Source of the DNA: JARRPM01 sp963765545
Lineage (GTDB): Bacteria; Pseudomonadota; Gammaproteobacteria; Pseudomonadales; Halieaceae
Length of the DNA stretch: 64,000 nucleotides
Direction: 5' to 3'
Assembly: GCA_963765545.1 (NCBI GenBank)
Contig: CAVXWW010000004.1
Location: 1,054,001-1,118,000, forward strand
The notes beneath the pieces are model-generated. The model was not told the origin of the DNA. It did no database searches and saw only the letters and a list, made by a program, of their open reading frames with translations. The translations under genes and the position numbers were made by a program. This document shows positions 24,111-32,007 of this stretch, piece after piece; position 1 is the stretch's first letter, and the number at the start of each line of letters is the position of its first letter.

Positions 24111-25919
24111 ATGAAACAACTGGGAATACTTGATACAGCTTTTATAAATCTCGAGCAGACCAACACTCCACAACATGTTGGCGGGCTGGGCATCTATGAC
24201 CCCTCGACCGCACCCGGCGGATTTGTCCGCTTCAAGGATGTGATCGCCGGATTTGAGCGGCGACTCGGGAAACTACCGCTTTTTCGCACACGAATCGTCG
24301 AGGTCCCTGGCGGACTCGACCGACCCTACTGGGTGAAGGACGCTAATTTTGACGTGGAGTTCCACCTTCGCCATATAGCCCTGCCCGAGCCCGGCGACTG
24401 GCGTCAACTGTGCATCCAGGTAGCGCGCCTGCACTCCCGTCCGCTGGACATGTCACGCCCGCTCTGGGAAGCCTATATTATTGAGGGACTGGACAACATT
24501 CCCGACCTGCCATCCGGCTGTTTTGCGGTGTATACCAAAATGCATCACTCGCTGGTGGATGGTGCCGGCGGCTCCTCCTTTATAACCGCCCTGCATGACC
24601 TGCAGCCGGAGCCGGCCGATGATGACGACACTGAGGATGAACCGCGCCTGGTGGACACGGACCCTAGCGTGGCGGAGCTATTGACCAGGACGTCCCTGAA
24701 CGGCGTCAAGAACACCGTTCAACTGCTCCGTGGCACCGGCCGCAATGCACTGGCAATAGGCAAGTATGCCCTGGATATTTCCCTCAACCGGGTGCCGGCC
24801 CCCGATGTTTCGGCACCCAAAACTATCCTTAACCGGGCAGTAGGTCCCCACCGGGTATTTGATGCCGCCGAATTCCCGCTCGCTGCCTTCAAGGACATTA
24901 AAAATGCGGCGGCTGTCACCCTGAACGATGTGGCACTGGGCATTATCGGCGGTGCACTTGCGCGCTACCTGCAAAGCAGGGATGCCACTCCGGAAGAGGG
25001 GTCGCTTGCCGCAGCTATCCCCCTGAATATGCGTACGCGACGGGAAATGACTGACGATAACAACCAGGTGGGCTCCGTGTTTGCCTCGCTGCACACAGAC
25101 ATCACTGATCCCATGGAGCGCTTACAGGCGATCAGGCACGCCACCACTGAAGCCAAGGAGAGCGGTGAAGCCAGCCCCTTGGTGGACGCTATAAAACTGG
25201 CCGGGGCACTCTCCCCAATGGTTTCCAGGGCGGCGGCGGGATTCTGGTCGCGCAATGAGCTGTCCCGCTTTATCCCCATGAATGTGTCCACCTGTATTTC
25301 CAATGTTCCGGGACCCGATTTTCCACTTTACTGTGCGGGCGCCAGGATGGTGGACTACTACGGCCTGGGTGTACTGACACCCGGGATGGGCATCTTTCAT
25401 CTGGTGTTCAGTTACGCCGGCAAGGTCACCCTGTCGGTACTGGCTGACCGCGATATCATGCCCGATCCCGAGACCTACCACGACTTTCTGGTGGAGTCCT
25501 ACGAAGAACTCTACACGGCAGCGCTGGGCCCGCAGGCAGGCGGCAAGGACAAGGTGGCAAGCCTGGGGGCCGTATCGCCCAAACGCGACCCCGGGACCAG
25601 GAGCGACAACGATACAAAGCCTGCCACCAGGTCAGCCACCAAAACCAGGGCGAAAACCAAAACGAAAGCCAGGGCAAAAACCAGCACCCGGCGCAAGCTG
25701 AAGGCGCCGGCAAAAACAAAAGCTGAAGCAAAAACAAAATCTAAAGCAAAAGCAAAAAAGCAAAAGCAAAAGCAAAAGCAAAGACTAAACCGAGGCCCAA
25801 GGCCAGGCCCAAGAGCGCTGGCGCAAAGCGCTGAGCGCACCAGGTGGAGCACAAAAAATGTCGAGACAGGAGCGGGTTGTTTCCAGGACGAAAAAAACGC
25901 GTACCGCAACAATCCGTAA
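24111..25919 (+). CDS. Wax ester synthase/diacylglycerol acyltransferase with Lys/Ala-rich tail
   Basis: WS/DGAT family, which esterifies acyl-CoA to fatty alcohol or diacylglycerol to make storage wax esters or triacylglycerol at the membrane. The active site HHSLVDG is at 145-151; LFRTRIVEVPGG, SRPLWEAYIIEGL and the C-terminal NVPGPDFPLYCAGA are family landmarks. ATG 24111 (AAGGATGAC upstream, protein opening MKQLGILD) is preferred over the in-frame 24039. The catalytic part ends near residue 470. A basic tail rich in Lys, Ala and Thr follows, like bacterial histone H1. The given frame (602 residues) runs past this tail into unconvincing sequence. A -1 shift at 25754-25760 would end it at 25834 with a natural-looking tail (574 residues). 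Confidence 0.9.
   Translation: MKQLGILDTAFINLEQTNTPQHVGGLGIYDPSTAPGGFVRFKDVIAGFERRLGKLPLFRTRIVEVPGGLDRPYWVKDANFDVEFHLRHIALPEPGDWRQLCIQVARLHSRPLDMSRPLWEAYIIEGLDNIPDLPSGCFAVYTKMHHSLVDGAGGSSFITALHDLQPEPADDDDTEDEPRLVDTDPSVAELLTRTSLNGVKNTVQLLRGTGRNALAIGKYALDISLNRVPAPDVSAPKTILNRAVGPHRVFDAAEFPLAAFKDIKNAAAVTLNDVALGIIGGALARYLQSRDATPEEGSLAAAIPLNMRTRREMTDDNNQVGSVFASLHTDITDPMERLQAIRHATTEAKESGEASPLVDAIKLAGALSPMVSRAAAGFWSRNELSRFIPMNVSTCISNVPGPDFPLYCAGARMVDYYGLGVLTPGMGIFHLVFSYAGKVTLSVLADRDIMPDPETYHDFLVESYEELYTAALGPQAGGKDKVASLGAVSPKRDPGTRSDNDTKPATRSATKTRAKTKTKARAKTSTRRKLKAPAKTKAEAKTKSKAKAKKQKQKQKQRLNRGPRPGPRALAQSAERTRWSTKNVETGAGCFQDEKNAYRNNP
25746..25782 (+). repeat. Hexanucleotide repeat (gcaaaa)n in the acyltransferase tail
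   Basis: Six successive units of gcaaaa. All are 6 nt except the second (25752-25759), which carries two extra A, and the last, which is cut to gcaaa. In frame the unit codes Ala-Lys. The two extra bases throw the frame off the Ala-Lys phase, which then reads Gln-Lys. Confidence 0.85.
25754..25760 (+). other. A AAA AAG slippery heptamer, candidate -1 frameshift site
   Basis: In the acyltransferase frame the codons are gcA AAA AAG, an exact X XXY YYZ heptamer identical to the dnaX site. Slipping by -1 enters a frame reading Ala-Lys repeats, then KTKPRPKARPKSAGAKR, and stopping at TGA 25832-25834. No Shine-Dalgarno-like sequence lies 10-14 nt upstream. The nearest hairpin (AGCGCT pair, 25814-25832) is over 50 nt downstream, too far to stimulate. 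An indel in the repeat is the plain alternative. Confidence 0.45.
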
Positions 25920-26120
25920 GAGTCGCCCTTGCCTCTCGCGACAGTAAAGCTGTCGACTATCCATCAGTGGACAGCAACCGACCAATTCACACACCACCGC
26001 ATTACTGGTTATAGGAACAGATCATGTGTACCATCCCGACTTGCGCATATCCAGGTCACGCCAGTTGGGCCAGGGGATAAGTAAGCGGCAGCGCCGATCC
26101 ACTCCAGTAGTGAATACCAC

Positions 26121-26933
26121 ATGAGCAAGACCAAGAGACGGGAAATCCCGCATTACGACACGGCCATCATCGAGACCCATTGCCACCTCGATTACCTCGA
26201 AGCAGACGAACTGCCTACGATACTCGAAAAGACCTCCGCGGCAGGCATAGAAAGGATTATTACGATAGCCGTGTCGCCGACCAACCTGACTCGTGTTATG
26301 GCGCTCACGCGGGAAGCCGACAATATCTGGGGCACCCAGGGCGTGCACCCCCACGAGGCCCAGTCCTACAACACCGAAACTGAAGCGCTGATCCGCTCCA
26401 ACGCGGCTGATGACCGAATCCTGGCTATCGGCGAGGTCGGCCTGGACTACTATTACGACCACGCCGACCGATCGGTGCAAAGAACGGTTTTTGAGCGACA
26501 ACTACAACTGGCCGCCGACCTTGATATGCCAGTGGTGATTCATACCCGGGAGGCGGATGATGATACCCGTGATATCCTCCGTGCTTTCAGCCCGTTGCTG
26601 CGGCGCAAGGGTGTGATACACAGCTTCACCTCCGGTCTGCCCCTGGCAGAATACTGTCTGGCGGAAGGTTTCATGCTGGGCTTTAACGGTATCGCAACAT
26701 TTAACAAGGCCGACAATGTAAGGGCAGTAATAGCCGCAACACCAATGGAGCAGATCCTTCTGGAAACCGATGCGCCCTACCTGACGCCGGCCCCCTACAG
26801 AGGGCGGCCAAACGCCCCCTTCTACCTGCCACTGGTGGCTGAAAAAGTCGCCGAGGTCAAACAAGTGGATATCGAAGCGATGCTGCAACAAATCTATCGC
26901 AACAGCATGACCATTTTTTTTGGAGCCGCTTGA
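26121..26933 (+). CDS. TatD family metal-dependent hydrolase
   Basis: 270 residues of the TatD amidohydrolase-type barrel, members of which are 3'-5' DNases or proofreading enzymes. Metal ligands can be seen: His20 and His22 in ETHCHLD, Glu in GEVGLDYYYD, His in VVIHTREADDD, a further His in GVIHSF, and Asp in LETDAPYLTP. No convincing ribosome site precedes ATG 26121. The stop codon overlaps the RapA start as TGATG (26931-26935), so the two are probably co-translated. That pairing is not one I know from E. coli. Confidence 0.9.
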   Translation: MSKTKRREIPHYDTAIIETHCHLDYLEADELPTILEKTSAAGIERIITIAVSPTNLTRVMALTREADNIWGTQGVHPHEAQSYNTETEALIRSNAADDRILAIGEVGLDYYYDHADRSVQRTVFERQLQLAADLDMPVVIHTREADDDTRDILRAFSPLLRRKGVIHSFTSGLPLAEYCLAEGFMLGFNGIATFNKADNVRAVIAATPMEQILLETDAPYLTPAPYRGRPNAPFYLPLVAEKVAEVKQVDIEAMLQQIYRNSMTIFFGAA

Positions 26934-29695
26934 TGGAATACATTGTAGGGCAACGCTGGGTCAGTCACGCGGACGCGCAACTGGGCCTGGGGGTGGTTGT
27001 AGATTTCGAGGGGCGCAGGGTCACGCTTGCTTTTCCCGCCGTAGGCGAGGAGCGTACCTACGCCACCGAGAGCGCACCCTTGAGCAGGTTACGCTTCAAG
27101 GCCGGCGACAAAATCTGCACGGTCGATGATGTAGAGCTGGTCGTCACCCAGGTCACGGAACATCAGGGACTGCTGGTGTACACGGGCACAGATCACCATG
27201 AAGAGTCCATAACAGTCTCCGAACTGGAGCTGGACGCGTTTATCCAGCTGACCACACCACAACAGCGCCTGCTCAATGGCCACTTTGATAAAAACAGTGA
27301 TTTTGCCCTGCGGGTAGCTACCTTCGACCATACCGACCGCCAGCAGCGCTCGATAGCACGGGGGCTGATGGGGTCTCGCACCAGCTTGCTGCCACACCAG
27401 GTGTACATCGCCAATGAGGTAGGCCAACGCCACGCGCCGCGCGTACTGCTGGCCGACGAGGTTGGCCTGGGCAAGACTATCGAAGCGGGCATGATCATTC
27501 ACCAGCAACTGCTCACCGGCAGGGCGTCGCGGGTCCTGGTACTGGTTCCCCCCAGCCTTCTGCACCAATGGCTGGTTGAGATGCTACGCCGTTTCAATCT
27601 GCGCTTTTCCCTGTTTGACGCGGACCGGCTGGCTGAAATGCCGGAGGAGAACCCGTTTGAAAGCGAGCAACTTGTATTGTGCAGCCTGGCCCTGTTCGAG
27701 TCGCGCCCCGACCTGCAGGCGCAAGCCGTGGCGGCCAACTGGGATCTGGTCGCAGTTGACGAGGCCCACCACCTGCACTGGTCAGAGACCGGCGCGGGCG
27801 AGGACTACCTGTTTGTAGAGTCATTGTCCCGCGCCAGCGCAGGCCTGCTGCTGATTACCGCCACCCCCGAACAGATAGGCCAGGCAAGTCATTTCGCCCG
27901 CCTTCGGCTGCTGGACCCCTCCCGCTTCCACGACCTGGAGAGCTTCAAGGCAGAAGAGCAGCAATACCGCCACCTGAGTGAACTCGCAGACGCCCTCGAA
28001 GCTGGCAAGGCCCCCACCGAACTGCCCCTGGGTCTGGACCCGACAGCACCCGTTGAAACCCTGATCAGGCAGATCCTGGATCGCCACGGCACGGGCCGGG
28101 TGCTGTTCCGCAATACCCGTGCCGCCGTGGCCGGGTTCCCCGACAGGATTCTGCATCGCCACCCTCTTCCCACACCCGACGAATACAGCCTGGCCAGCGG
28201 CGACCTGGCGGAGCGGCTTTACCCGGAGCAGCCCTATTTTGATGATAGCTGGCTCTCCTTTGATCCGCGGGTCAATTGGCTGGAGCGCACCCTGAAGGAG
28301 CTCCGTCCCGCCAAGGCCCTGGTTATCTGTGCACGCGCAGAGACCGCCGTGGCGCTGGAACACCACCTGCAGATGCGCGCGGGTATTCGCTCAGCTGCAT
28401 TTTACGAGGGCCTGTCGATCATCGAGAGAGACCGGGCCTCCGCCTACTTTGCCGACGAAGTAAATGGCGCCCAGACGCTGGTGTGTTCCGAGATCGGCAG
28501 CGAGGGGCGCAATTTCCAATTCGCCCACCACCTGATCCTGTTCGACCTGCCACTCAATCCCGACCTGCTGGAACAACGCATAGGTCGACTGGACCGAATA
28601 GGCCAGCAAAGCGACGTGGAGATCCACGTGCCGTATCTGGAACAGACTGCCCAGGAAAACCTGGTGGACTGGTACGACAAAGGCATGAACCTGTTCACCG
28701 ACAGTTGCTCTGCCGGCTACATGATTTTTGAGACTTTCCGGGAGCGACTGCTGCCCCAGTTGCAGGAACGTACGGAGGCATTTGACGACCTGATCAAGGA
28801 AACCGCTGAATTCACCTTGGAAACCCGCCGGGAACTGCGCGAGGGGCGGGACCGGTTGCTTGAGCGCAATTCCTGCAAGCCGGAGATCGCCGCTGCGCTG
28901 ATCGATGAGATCCAGGCCAATGAGGAGGGGGATGTCCTGGAAAAGTACCTGGAAAGCCTCTGCGAGGCCTTTGGCGTGGACCAGGAATTTCACTCCGAGC
29001 AGGCCATGATCCTGCGCCCCTCGGAGCATATGCTGACAGGTCACTTTCCCTACCTGCGCGAAGAAGGTACGACCATCACCTTTGACCGCACCAGGGCGCT
29101 GGCCCGCGAGGACATGGAATTCGCCAGCTGGGAGCATCCCATGATCCTCGAAGCGATGGACATGGTGCATTCCACCGAGCTGGGCAATGCGGCCATAGGT
29201 ACCATCAAGCTCAAGGGTGTGGCGCCCGGTACGATGTTGCTGGAATCGCTCTACACCGTGAATTGCGTCGCACCGCGAGCGCTGCAGGTGGACCGCTTCC
29301 TGCCGCTCTCGCCAATGCGCCTGCTGGTGGACGCTCGCGGCAAGGACCTCGCAGACCTGGTGCCGCACACCCGGCTTAACGATCTTATCCAGAGTGTAAA
29401 GAAATCCACCGCCCTGGCGATCATCAAGCAGGTCCACCAGGAAGTGGAGGCGAAGATGGCGCTGGCTTCAAGCCAGGCGCAAGAGCGATTGCAGGCTACT
29501 CTGGCCGAGGCCGAACAGGCAATGCGAACCGATCTTGGCGAGGAATTGTCCAGGCTGGAAGCCTTGCGGGAAGTTAATCCCTCGATCCGGGAGGAGGAGC
29601 TGGAGCATCTGCGCCTTCGCATCGACGAATGCGCGATACATATCCAGCACGCCAGCCTGCAGTTGCAGGCACTGCGGCTGGTCATTACTACCTGA
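26933..29695 (+). CDS. rapA: RNA polymerase-associated ATPase RapA (HepA)
   Basis: 920 residues, a Swi2/Snf2-type ATPase that helps recycle RNA polymerase. The N-terminal Tudor-like region opens IVGQRWVSHADAQLGLGVV. Walker A is DEVGLGKTIEAG with Lys181, and the DEAH box (DEAHH) is at 276-279. The helicase C domain has SEIGSEGRNFQFAHH and QRIGRLDRIGQ. The C-terminal part with coiled coil (about 830-900) completes the standard RapA length. ATG 26933 is preceded by GGAG; an in-frame TTG at 26930 is less likely. It is coupled to the TatD gene and convergent with the next gene, 9 nt away. Confidence 0.97.
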   Translation: MEYIVGQRWVSHADAQLGLGVVVDFEGRRVTLAFPAVGEERTYATESAPLSRLRFKAGDKICTVDDVELVVTQVTEHQGLLVYTGTDHHEESITVSELELDAFIQLTTPQQRLLNGHFDKNSDFALRVATFDHTDRQQRSIARGLMGSRTSLLPHQVYIANEVGQRHAPRVLLADEVGLGKTIEAGMIIHQQLLTGRASRVLVLVPPSLLHQWLVEMLRRFNLRFSLFDADRLAEMPEENPFESEQLVLCSLALFESRPDLQAQAVAANWDLVAVDEAHHLHWSETGAGEDYLFVESLSRASAGLLLITATPEQIGQASHFARLRLLDPSRFHDLESFKAEEQQYRHLSELADALEAGKAPTELPLGLDPTAPVETLIRQILDRHGTGRVLFRNTRAAVAGFPDRILHRHPLPTPDEYSLASGDLAERLYPEQPYFDDSWLSFDPRVNWLERTLKELRPAKALVICARAETAVALEHHLQMRAGIRSAAFYEGLSIIERDRASAYFADEVNGAQTLVCSEIGSEGRNFQFAHHLILFDLPLNPDLLEQRIGRLDRIGQQSDVEIHVPYLEQTAQENLVDWYDKGMNLFTDSCSAGYMIFETFRERLLPQLQERTEAFDDLIKETAEFTLETRRELREGRDRLLERNSCKPEIAAALIDEIQANEEGDVLEKYLESLCEAFGVDQEFHSEQAMILRPSEHMLTGHFPYLREEGTTITFDRTRALAREDMEFASWEHPMILEAMDMVHSTELGNAAIGTIKLKGVAPGTMLLESLYTVNCVAPRALQVDRFLPLSPMRLLVDARGKDLADLVPHTRLNDLIQSVKKSTALAIIKQVHQEVEAKMALASSQAQERLQATLAEAEQAMRTDLGEELSRLEALREVNPSIREEELEHLRLRIDECAIHIQHASLQLQALRLVITT

Positions 29696-29704
29696 GCAAG
29701 CCGC

Positions 29705-30292
29705 TCAATCGGCGCAGAGAATTTCCATCTTGCGCCTGGCGAGATCCAACTGCTCGGTGGTAGTAGCTTCCACCAGCGCCTGCTTGGCGTTATGGCACTC
29801 TGTCGCTTCCTGTTCAAAACTGTCCTGCAGTTGGTCCCTCGCCTGGGCGGACGCTGATTCGCAAGCAGTGGGCGTCATGCGGCGGACATTGGCCGTACTG
29901 CCAGTTTCCTCTACTACCACGCAGTCGCCGATACGAATTTCCGTCTGGTCCGTTACCACCCTGATACTGCTGCCCTCACCCGTGCGCACGGTGTAGGCGA
30001 CGCCGGCCCGGCTACCCTGGGCCGCGCTGGAAAGTGCCCCGCCGGCCCCGGCGCCAATAATGGTATTGCGCGCTTTTTTGCTGGAGGATTTTCCGCCCGC
30101 GGACAACAACCCCAGTGCACCGCCGACCAGGGCTCCCTTGCCCGCCTCGGAATCCAGTGTCACTTTCTGCACGTTCTCCACGATACCGGTTGTGACCTTG
30201 GCCGACTGCCCGGCTTTCTGGGCAAGACCCGGTCCGGCAACAAACACCAGCGACAGGGATGTCGCCGCAACTACCTTGGTACTGAATTTCAT
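29705..30292 (-). CDS. Exported glycine-zipper protein
   Basis: 195 residues. The signal peptide MKFSTKVVAATSLSLVFV ends at about GLAQ. Residues about 50-95 form a glycine-zipper segment (GKGALVGGALGLLSAGG, then TIIGAGAGGALSSAAQG), as in SlyB and 17-kDa antigen proteins. A small beta domain follows with IRIGDCVVVEE, and the C-terminus is helical with two Cys. No lipobox is seen, so it is probably periplasmic or outer-membrane associated. ATG 30292 starts the signal peptide, with GGAG upstream; in-frame ATGs at 30307 and 30358 are less likely. No function can be assigned. Confidence 0.75.
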   Translation of the reverse strand: MKFSTKVVAATSLSLVFVAGPGLAQKAGQSAKVTTGIVENVQKVTLDSEAGKGALVGGALGLLSAGGKSSSKKARNTIIGAGAGGALSSAAQGSRAGVAYTVRTGEGSSIRVVTDQTEIRIGDCVVVEETGSTANVRRMTPTACESASAQARDQLQDSFEQEATECHNAKQALVEATTTEQLDLARRKMEILCAD

Positions 30293-30452
30293 CTGGCATA
30301 GCTCCATTTGACTATCTGTGGACAGATCTTGACCCTGCAGGAGACGCTGGCAGGCCATTCTCAGGGTGATGAGAATACCATAGCCGGCCCGGCGGCAAAA
30401 AATCTGCGGGAATAATTAGCGCTGCAACCCCGATACCCGCTCAGGCTAACGG

Positions 30453-31202
30453 CTAGTGGGGCAGCAACTGTTCGACCGTCACTCGCAGGCGCTGCAAGTC
30501 GGCCGGCTCGGACAAACGATGGTCACCGTCTTTTACCAACTGTACTTCCACATCCGCACTGGTTAGTTTTTCTGCAATGCGCAATGCCAACTGCCAGGGG
30601 ACATCATCATCCCGCTGCCCCTGGATCAACCTTACCGGACCCTCGAAATGAATCTCGCCGTCCAGCAAAAGGTGTGCTTCGCCCTCTTCCAGCAACAAGC
30701 GGCCTATTCGGTAGGGCTCGCCATCGTCATAGCAGTTGGGCAGGTCGGCATAGCCATTACTGCCCAGCTGGCTGCGCTGCTGCGGGGTCAGGGAACCGCG
30801 CAAACGGTCAGTAAAATCGGGAGCGGCCGCCAGTCCCACCAGCCCCGATACGCGCTGCGGCCGCTTTTGCGCCACCAGCAGCATGATCCAGCCGCCCATC
30901 GATGAGCCCACGATAAGTTGCGGCCCTGAGGTAAGCTCGTCGAGTACTGCCAGGGTGTCGTCACGCCAGCGCCCGATACATCCCTCCTCCACAGTGCCAC
31001 TGGATTCTCCATGGCCGGAATAATCAAAGCGGGTGAACTGGCGGCCCTGCTCGAGGCACCACTGTTCCAGGGCCAGGGCTTTAATCCCCTGCATATTGGA
31101 ATTGAAGCCGGCGCAAAACACTATTCCCGGTGCCAGTCCGGGCGAATGGTGATACGCAATTACAGACCCGTCGGGCAATTCAAGAAATGACGCCTTGTCC
31201 AT
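30453..31202 (-). CDS. Alpha/beta hydrolase, ABHD10-like
   Basis: 249 residues. Nucleophile elbow VGSSMGG with Ser101; FDYSGHGESSG (59-69) is the family loop. The acid probably lies in IQGQRDDDVPW and the catalytic His in DGDHRLS. This pattern fits the small ABHD10/YqiA-type serine esterases acting on thioester or glucuronide bonds. ATG 31202 lies 8 nt after the preceding SDR stop and has no good ribosome site, so translation probably depends on coupling. In-frame 31283 would overlap the SDR. It is the last gene of the acyl-CoA cluster on this strand, and its role there is unknown. Confidence 0.82.
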   Translation of the reverse strand: MDKASFLELPDGSVIAYHHSPGLAPGIVFCAGFNSNMQGIKALALEQWCLEQGRQFTRFDYSGHGESSGTVEEGCIGRWRDDTLAVLDELTSGPQLIVGSSMGGWIMLLVAQKRPQRVSGLVGLAAAPDFTDRLRGSLTPQQRSQLGSNGYADLPNCYDDGEPYRIGRLLLEEGEAHLLLDGEIHFEGPVRLIQGQRDDDVPWQLALRIAEKLTSADVEVQLVKDGDHRLSEPADLQRLRVTVEQLLPH

Positions 31203-31210
31203 GTGCGTTG

Positions 31211-31978
31211 TCAGGCGGCGGCCACAATGCCGCCATCGAGCACGACGGTGTGGCCCGTCACCCAGGCAGACGCCCTGGCGCACAAATAGATGGCTGTACC
31301 CGCCGCATCCTCGGCATTGCCGATACGGCCGCGTGGATAAGTGGCGCCCATTTCGTCGGCCTGGTCCGCCCAGTGGGCAGTCATCTTACTGGGGAAAAAG
31401 CCCGGTGCGATGCCATTCACGTTTATGCATTGCCGGGCCAGGTCCGCGCCCAGGTGGCGGGTAAGATGATGCACCGCCGCCTTGCTGGCGGAGTAGGAAT
31501 AGTTATCCATATGTGAGTGTGTAAGCCCGTTGACCGAACCTATATTAATCACCCGGGCCGGGTCTTCGTCCGTACCCGCCGCACGCAGGGCAGGCAATAA
31601 TTCCCGGGTGAGAAAAAACAGGGATTTGACGTTGAGATCCATCACCTTGTCCCAGCCGCTCTCTGGAAACTCATCAATAGGTGCCCCCCAGGTCGCGCCA
31701 GCGTTATTGACCAGTATGTGCAGTTGCTCCTCCCGCTCCATGATGGCATGGGCAAAGGCGATCACGCCCTCCTGGGTCCCGAGGTTGGACGGTAGCGCGA
31801 TGCATTCACCGAACTCACCAAGCGCCTCTGCCGTGGCATTCAGTTCGTCTTCCTTGCGGGCGGTGATGTAGGTTTTCACACCATTCTCAACGAAGCCCCG
31901 CGCGATCATGGCTCCTATCCCACGCGAACCACCGGTGACGACCGCCACCTTGCCACTTACATCAAACAAATTTTTCAT
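31211..31978 (-). CDS. Short-chain dehydrogenase, RhlG-like
   Basis: 255 residues, classical SDR. TGGSRGIG at 15-22, NNAGATWGAP, the catalytic Ser in INIGSVNGL, and YSYSASKAAVHH with Tyr and Lys. The sequence follows Pseudomonas RhlG closely in several stretches (GWDKVMDLNVKS, PARVINIGSV, INVNGIAPGFFPSKMT). RhlG is an NADPH-dependent beta-ketoacyl reductase-type enzyme. The strong AAGGAGCAGG site supports ATG 31978. It is adjacent to the hydrolase at 31202 and follows the DUF3604 gene by about 29 nt. Confidence 0.9.
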   Translation of the reverse strand: MKNLFDVSGKVAVVTGGSRGIGAMIARGFVENGVKTYITARKEDELNATAEALGEFGECIALPSNLGTQEGVIAFAHAIMEREEQLHILVNNAGATWGAPIDEFPESGWDKVMDLNVKSLFFLTRELLPALRAAGTDEDPARVINIGSVNGLTHSHMDNYSYSASKAAVHHLTRHLGADLARQCINVNGIAPGFFPSKMTAHWADQADEMGATYPRGRIGNAEDAAGTAIYLCARASAWVTGHTVVLDGGIVAAA

Positions 31979-32007
31979 AGTGTGTCCTGCTCCTTGGTTA
32001 AATGACT

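Noticed and set aside
25746..25782. gcaaaa repeats as a possible CRISPR or regulatory array
   Set aside because: Units are contiguous, 6 nt long, without spacers, and fit inside a coding region as Ala-Lys codons.
28391..29437. Minus-strand open frame of 348 codons opposite rapA
   Set aside because: rapA is complete and canonical; antisense reading is a composition artefact.
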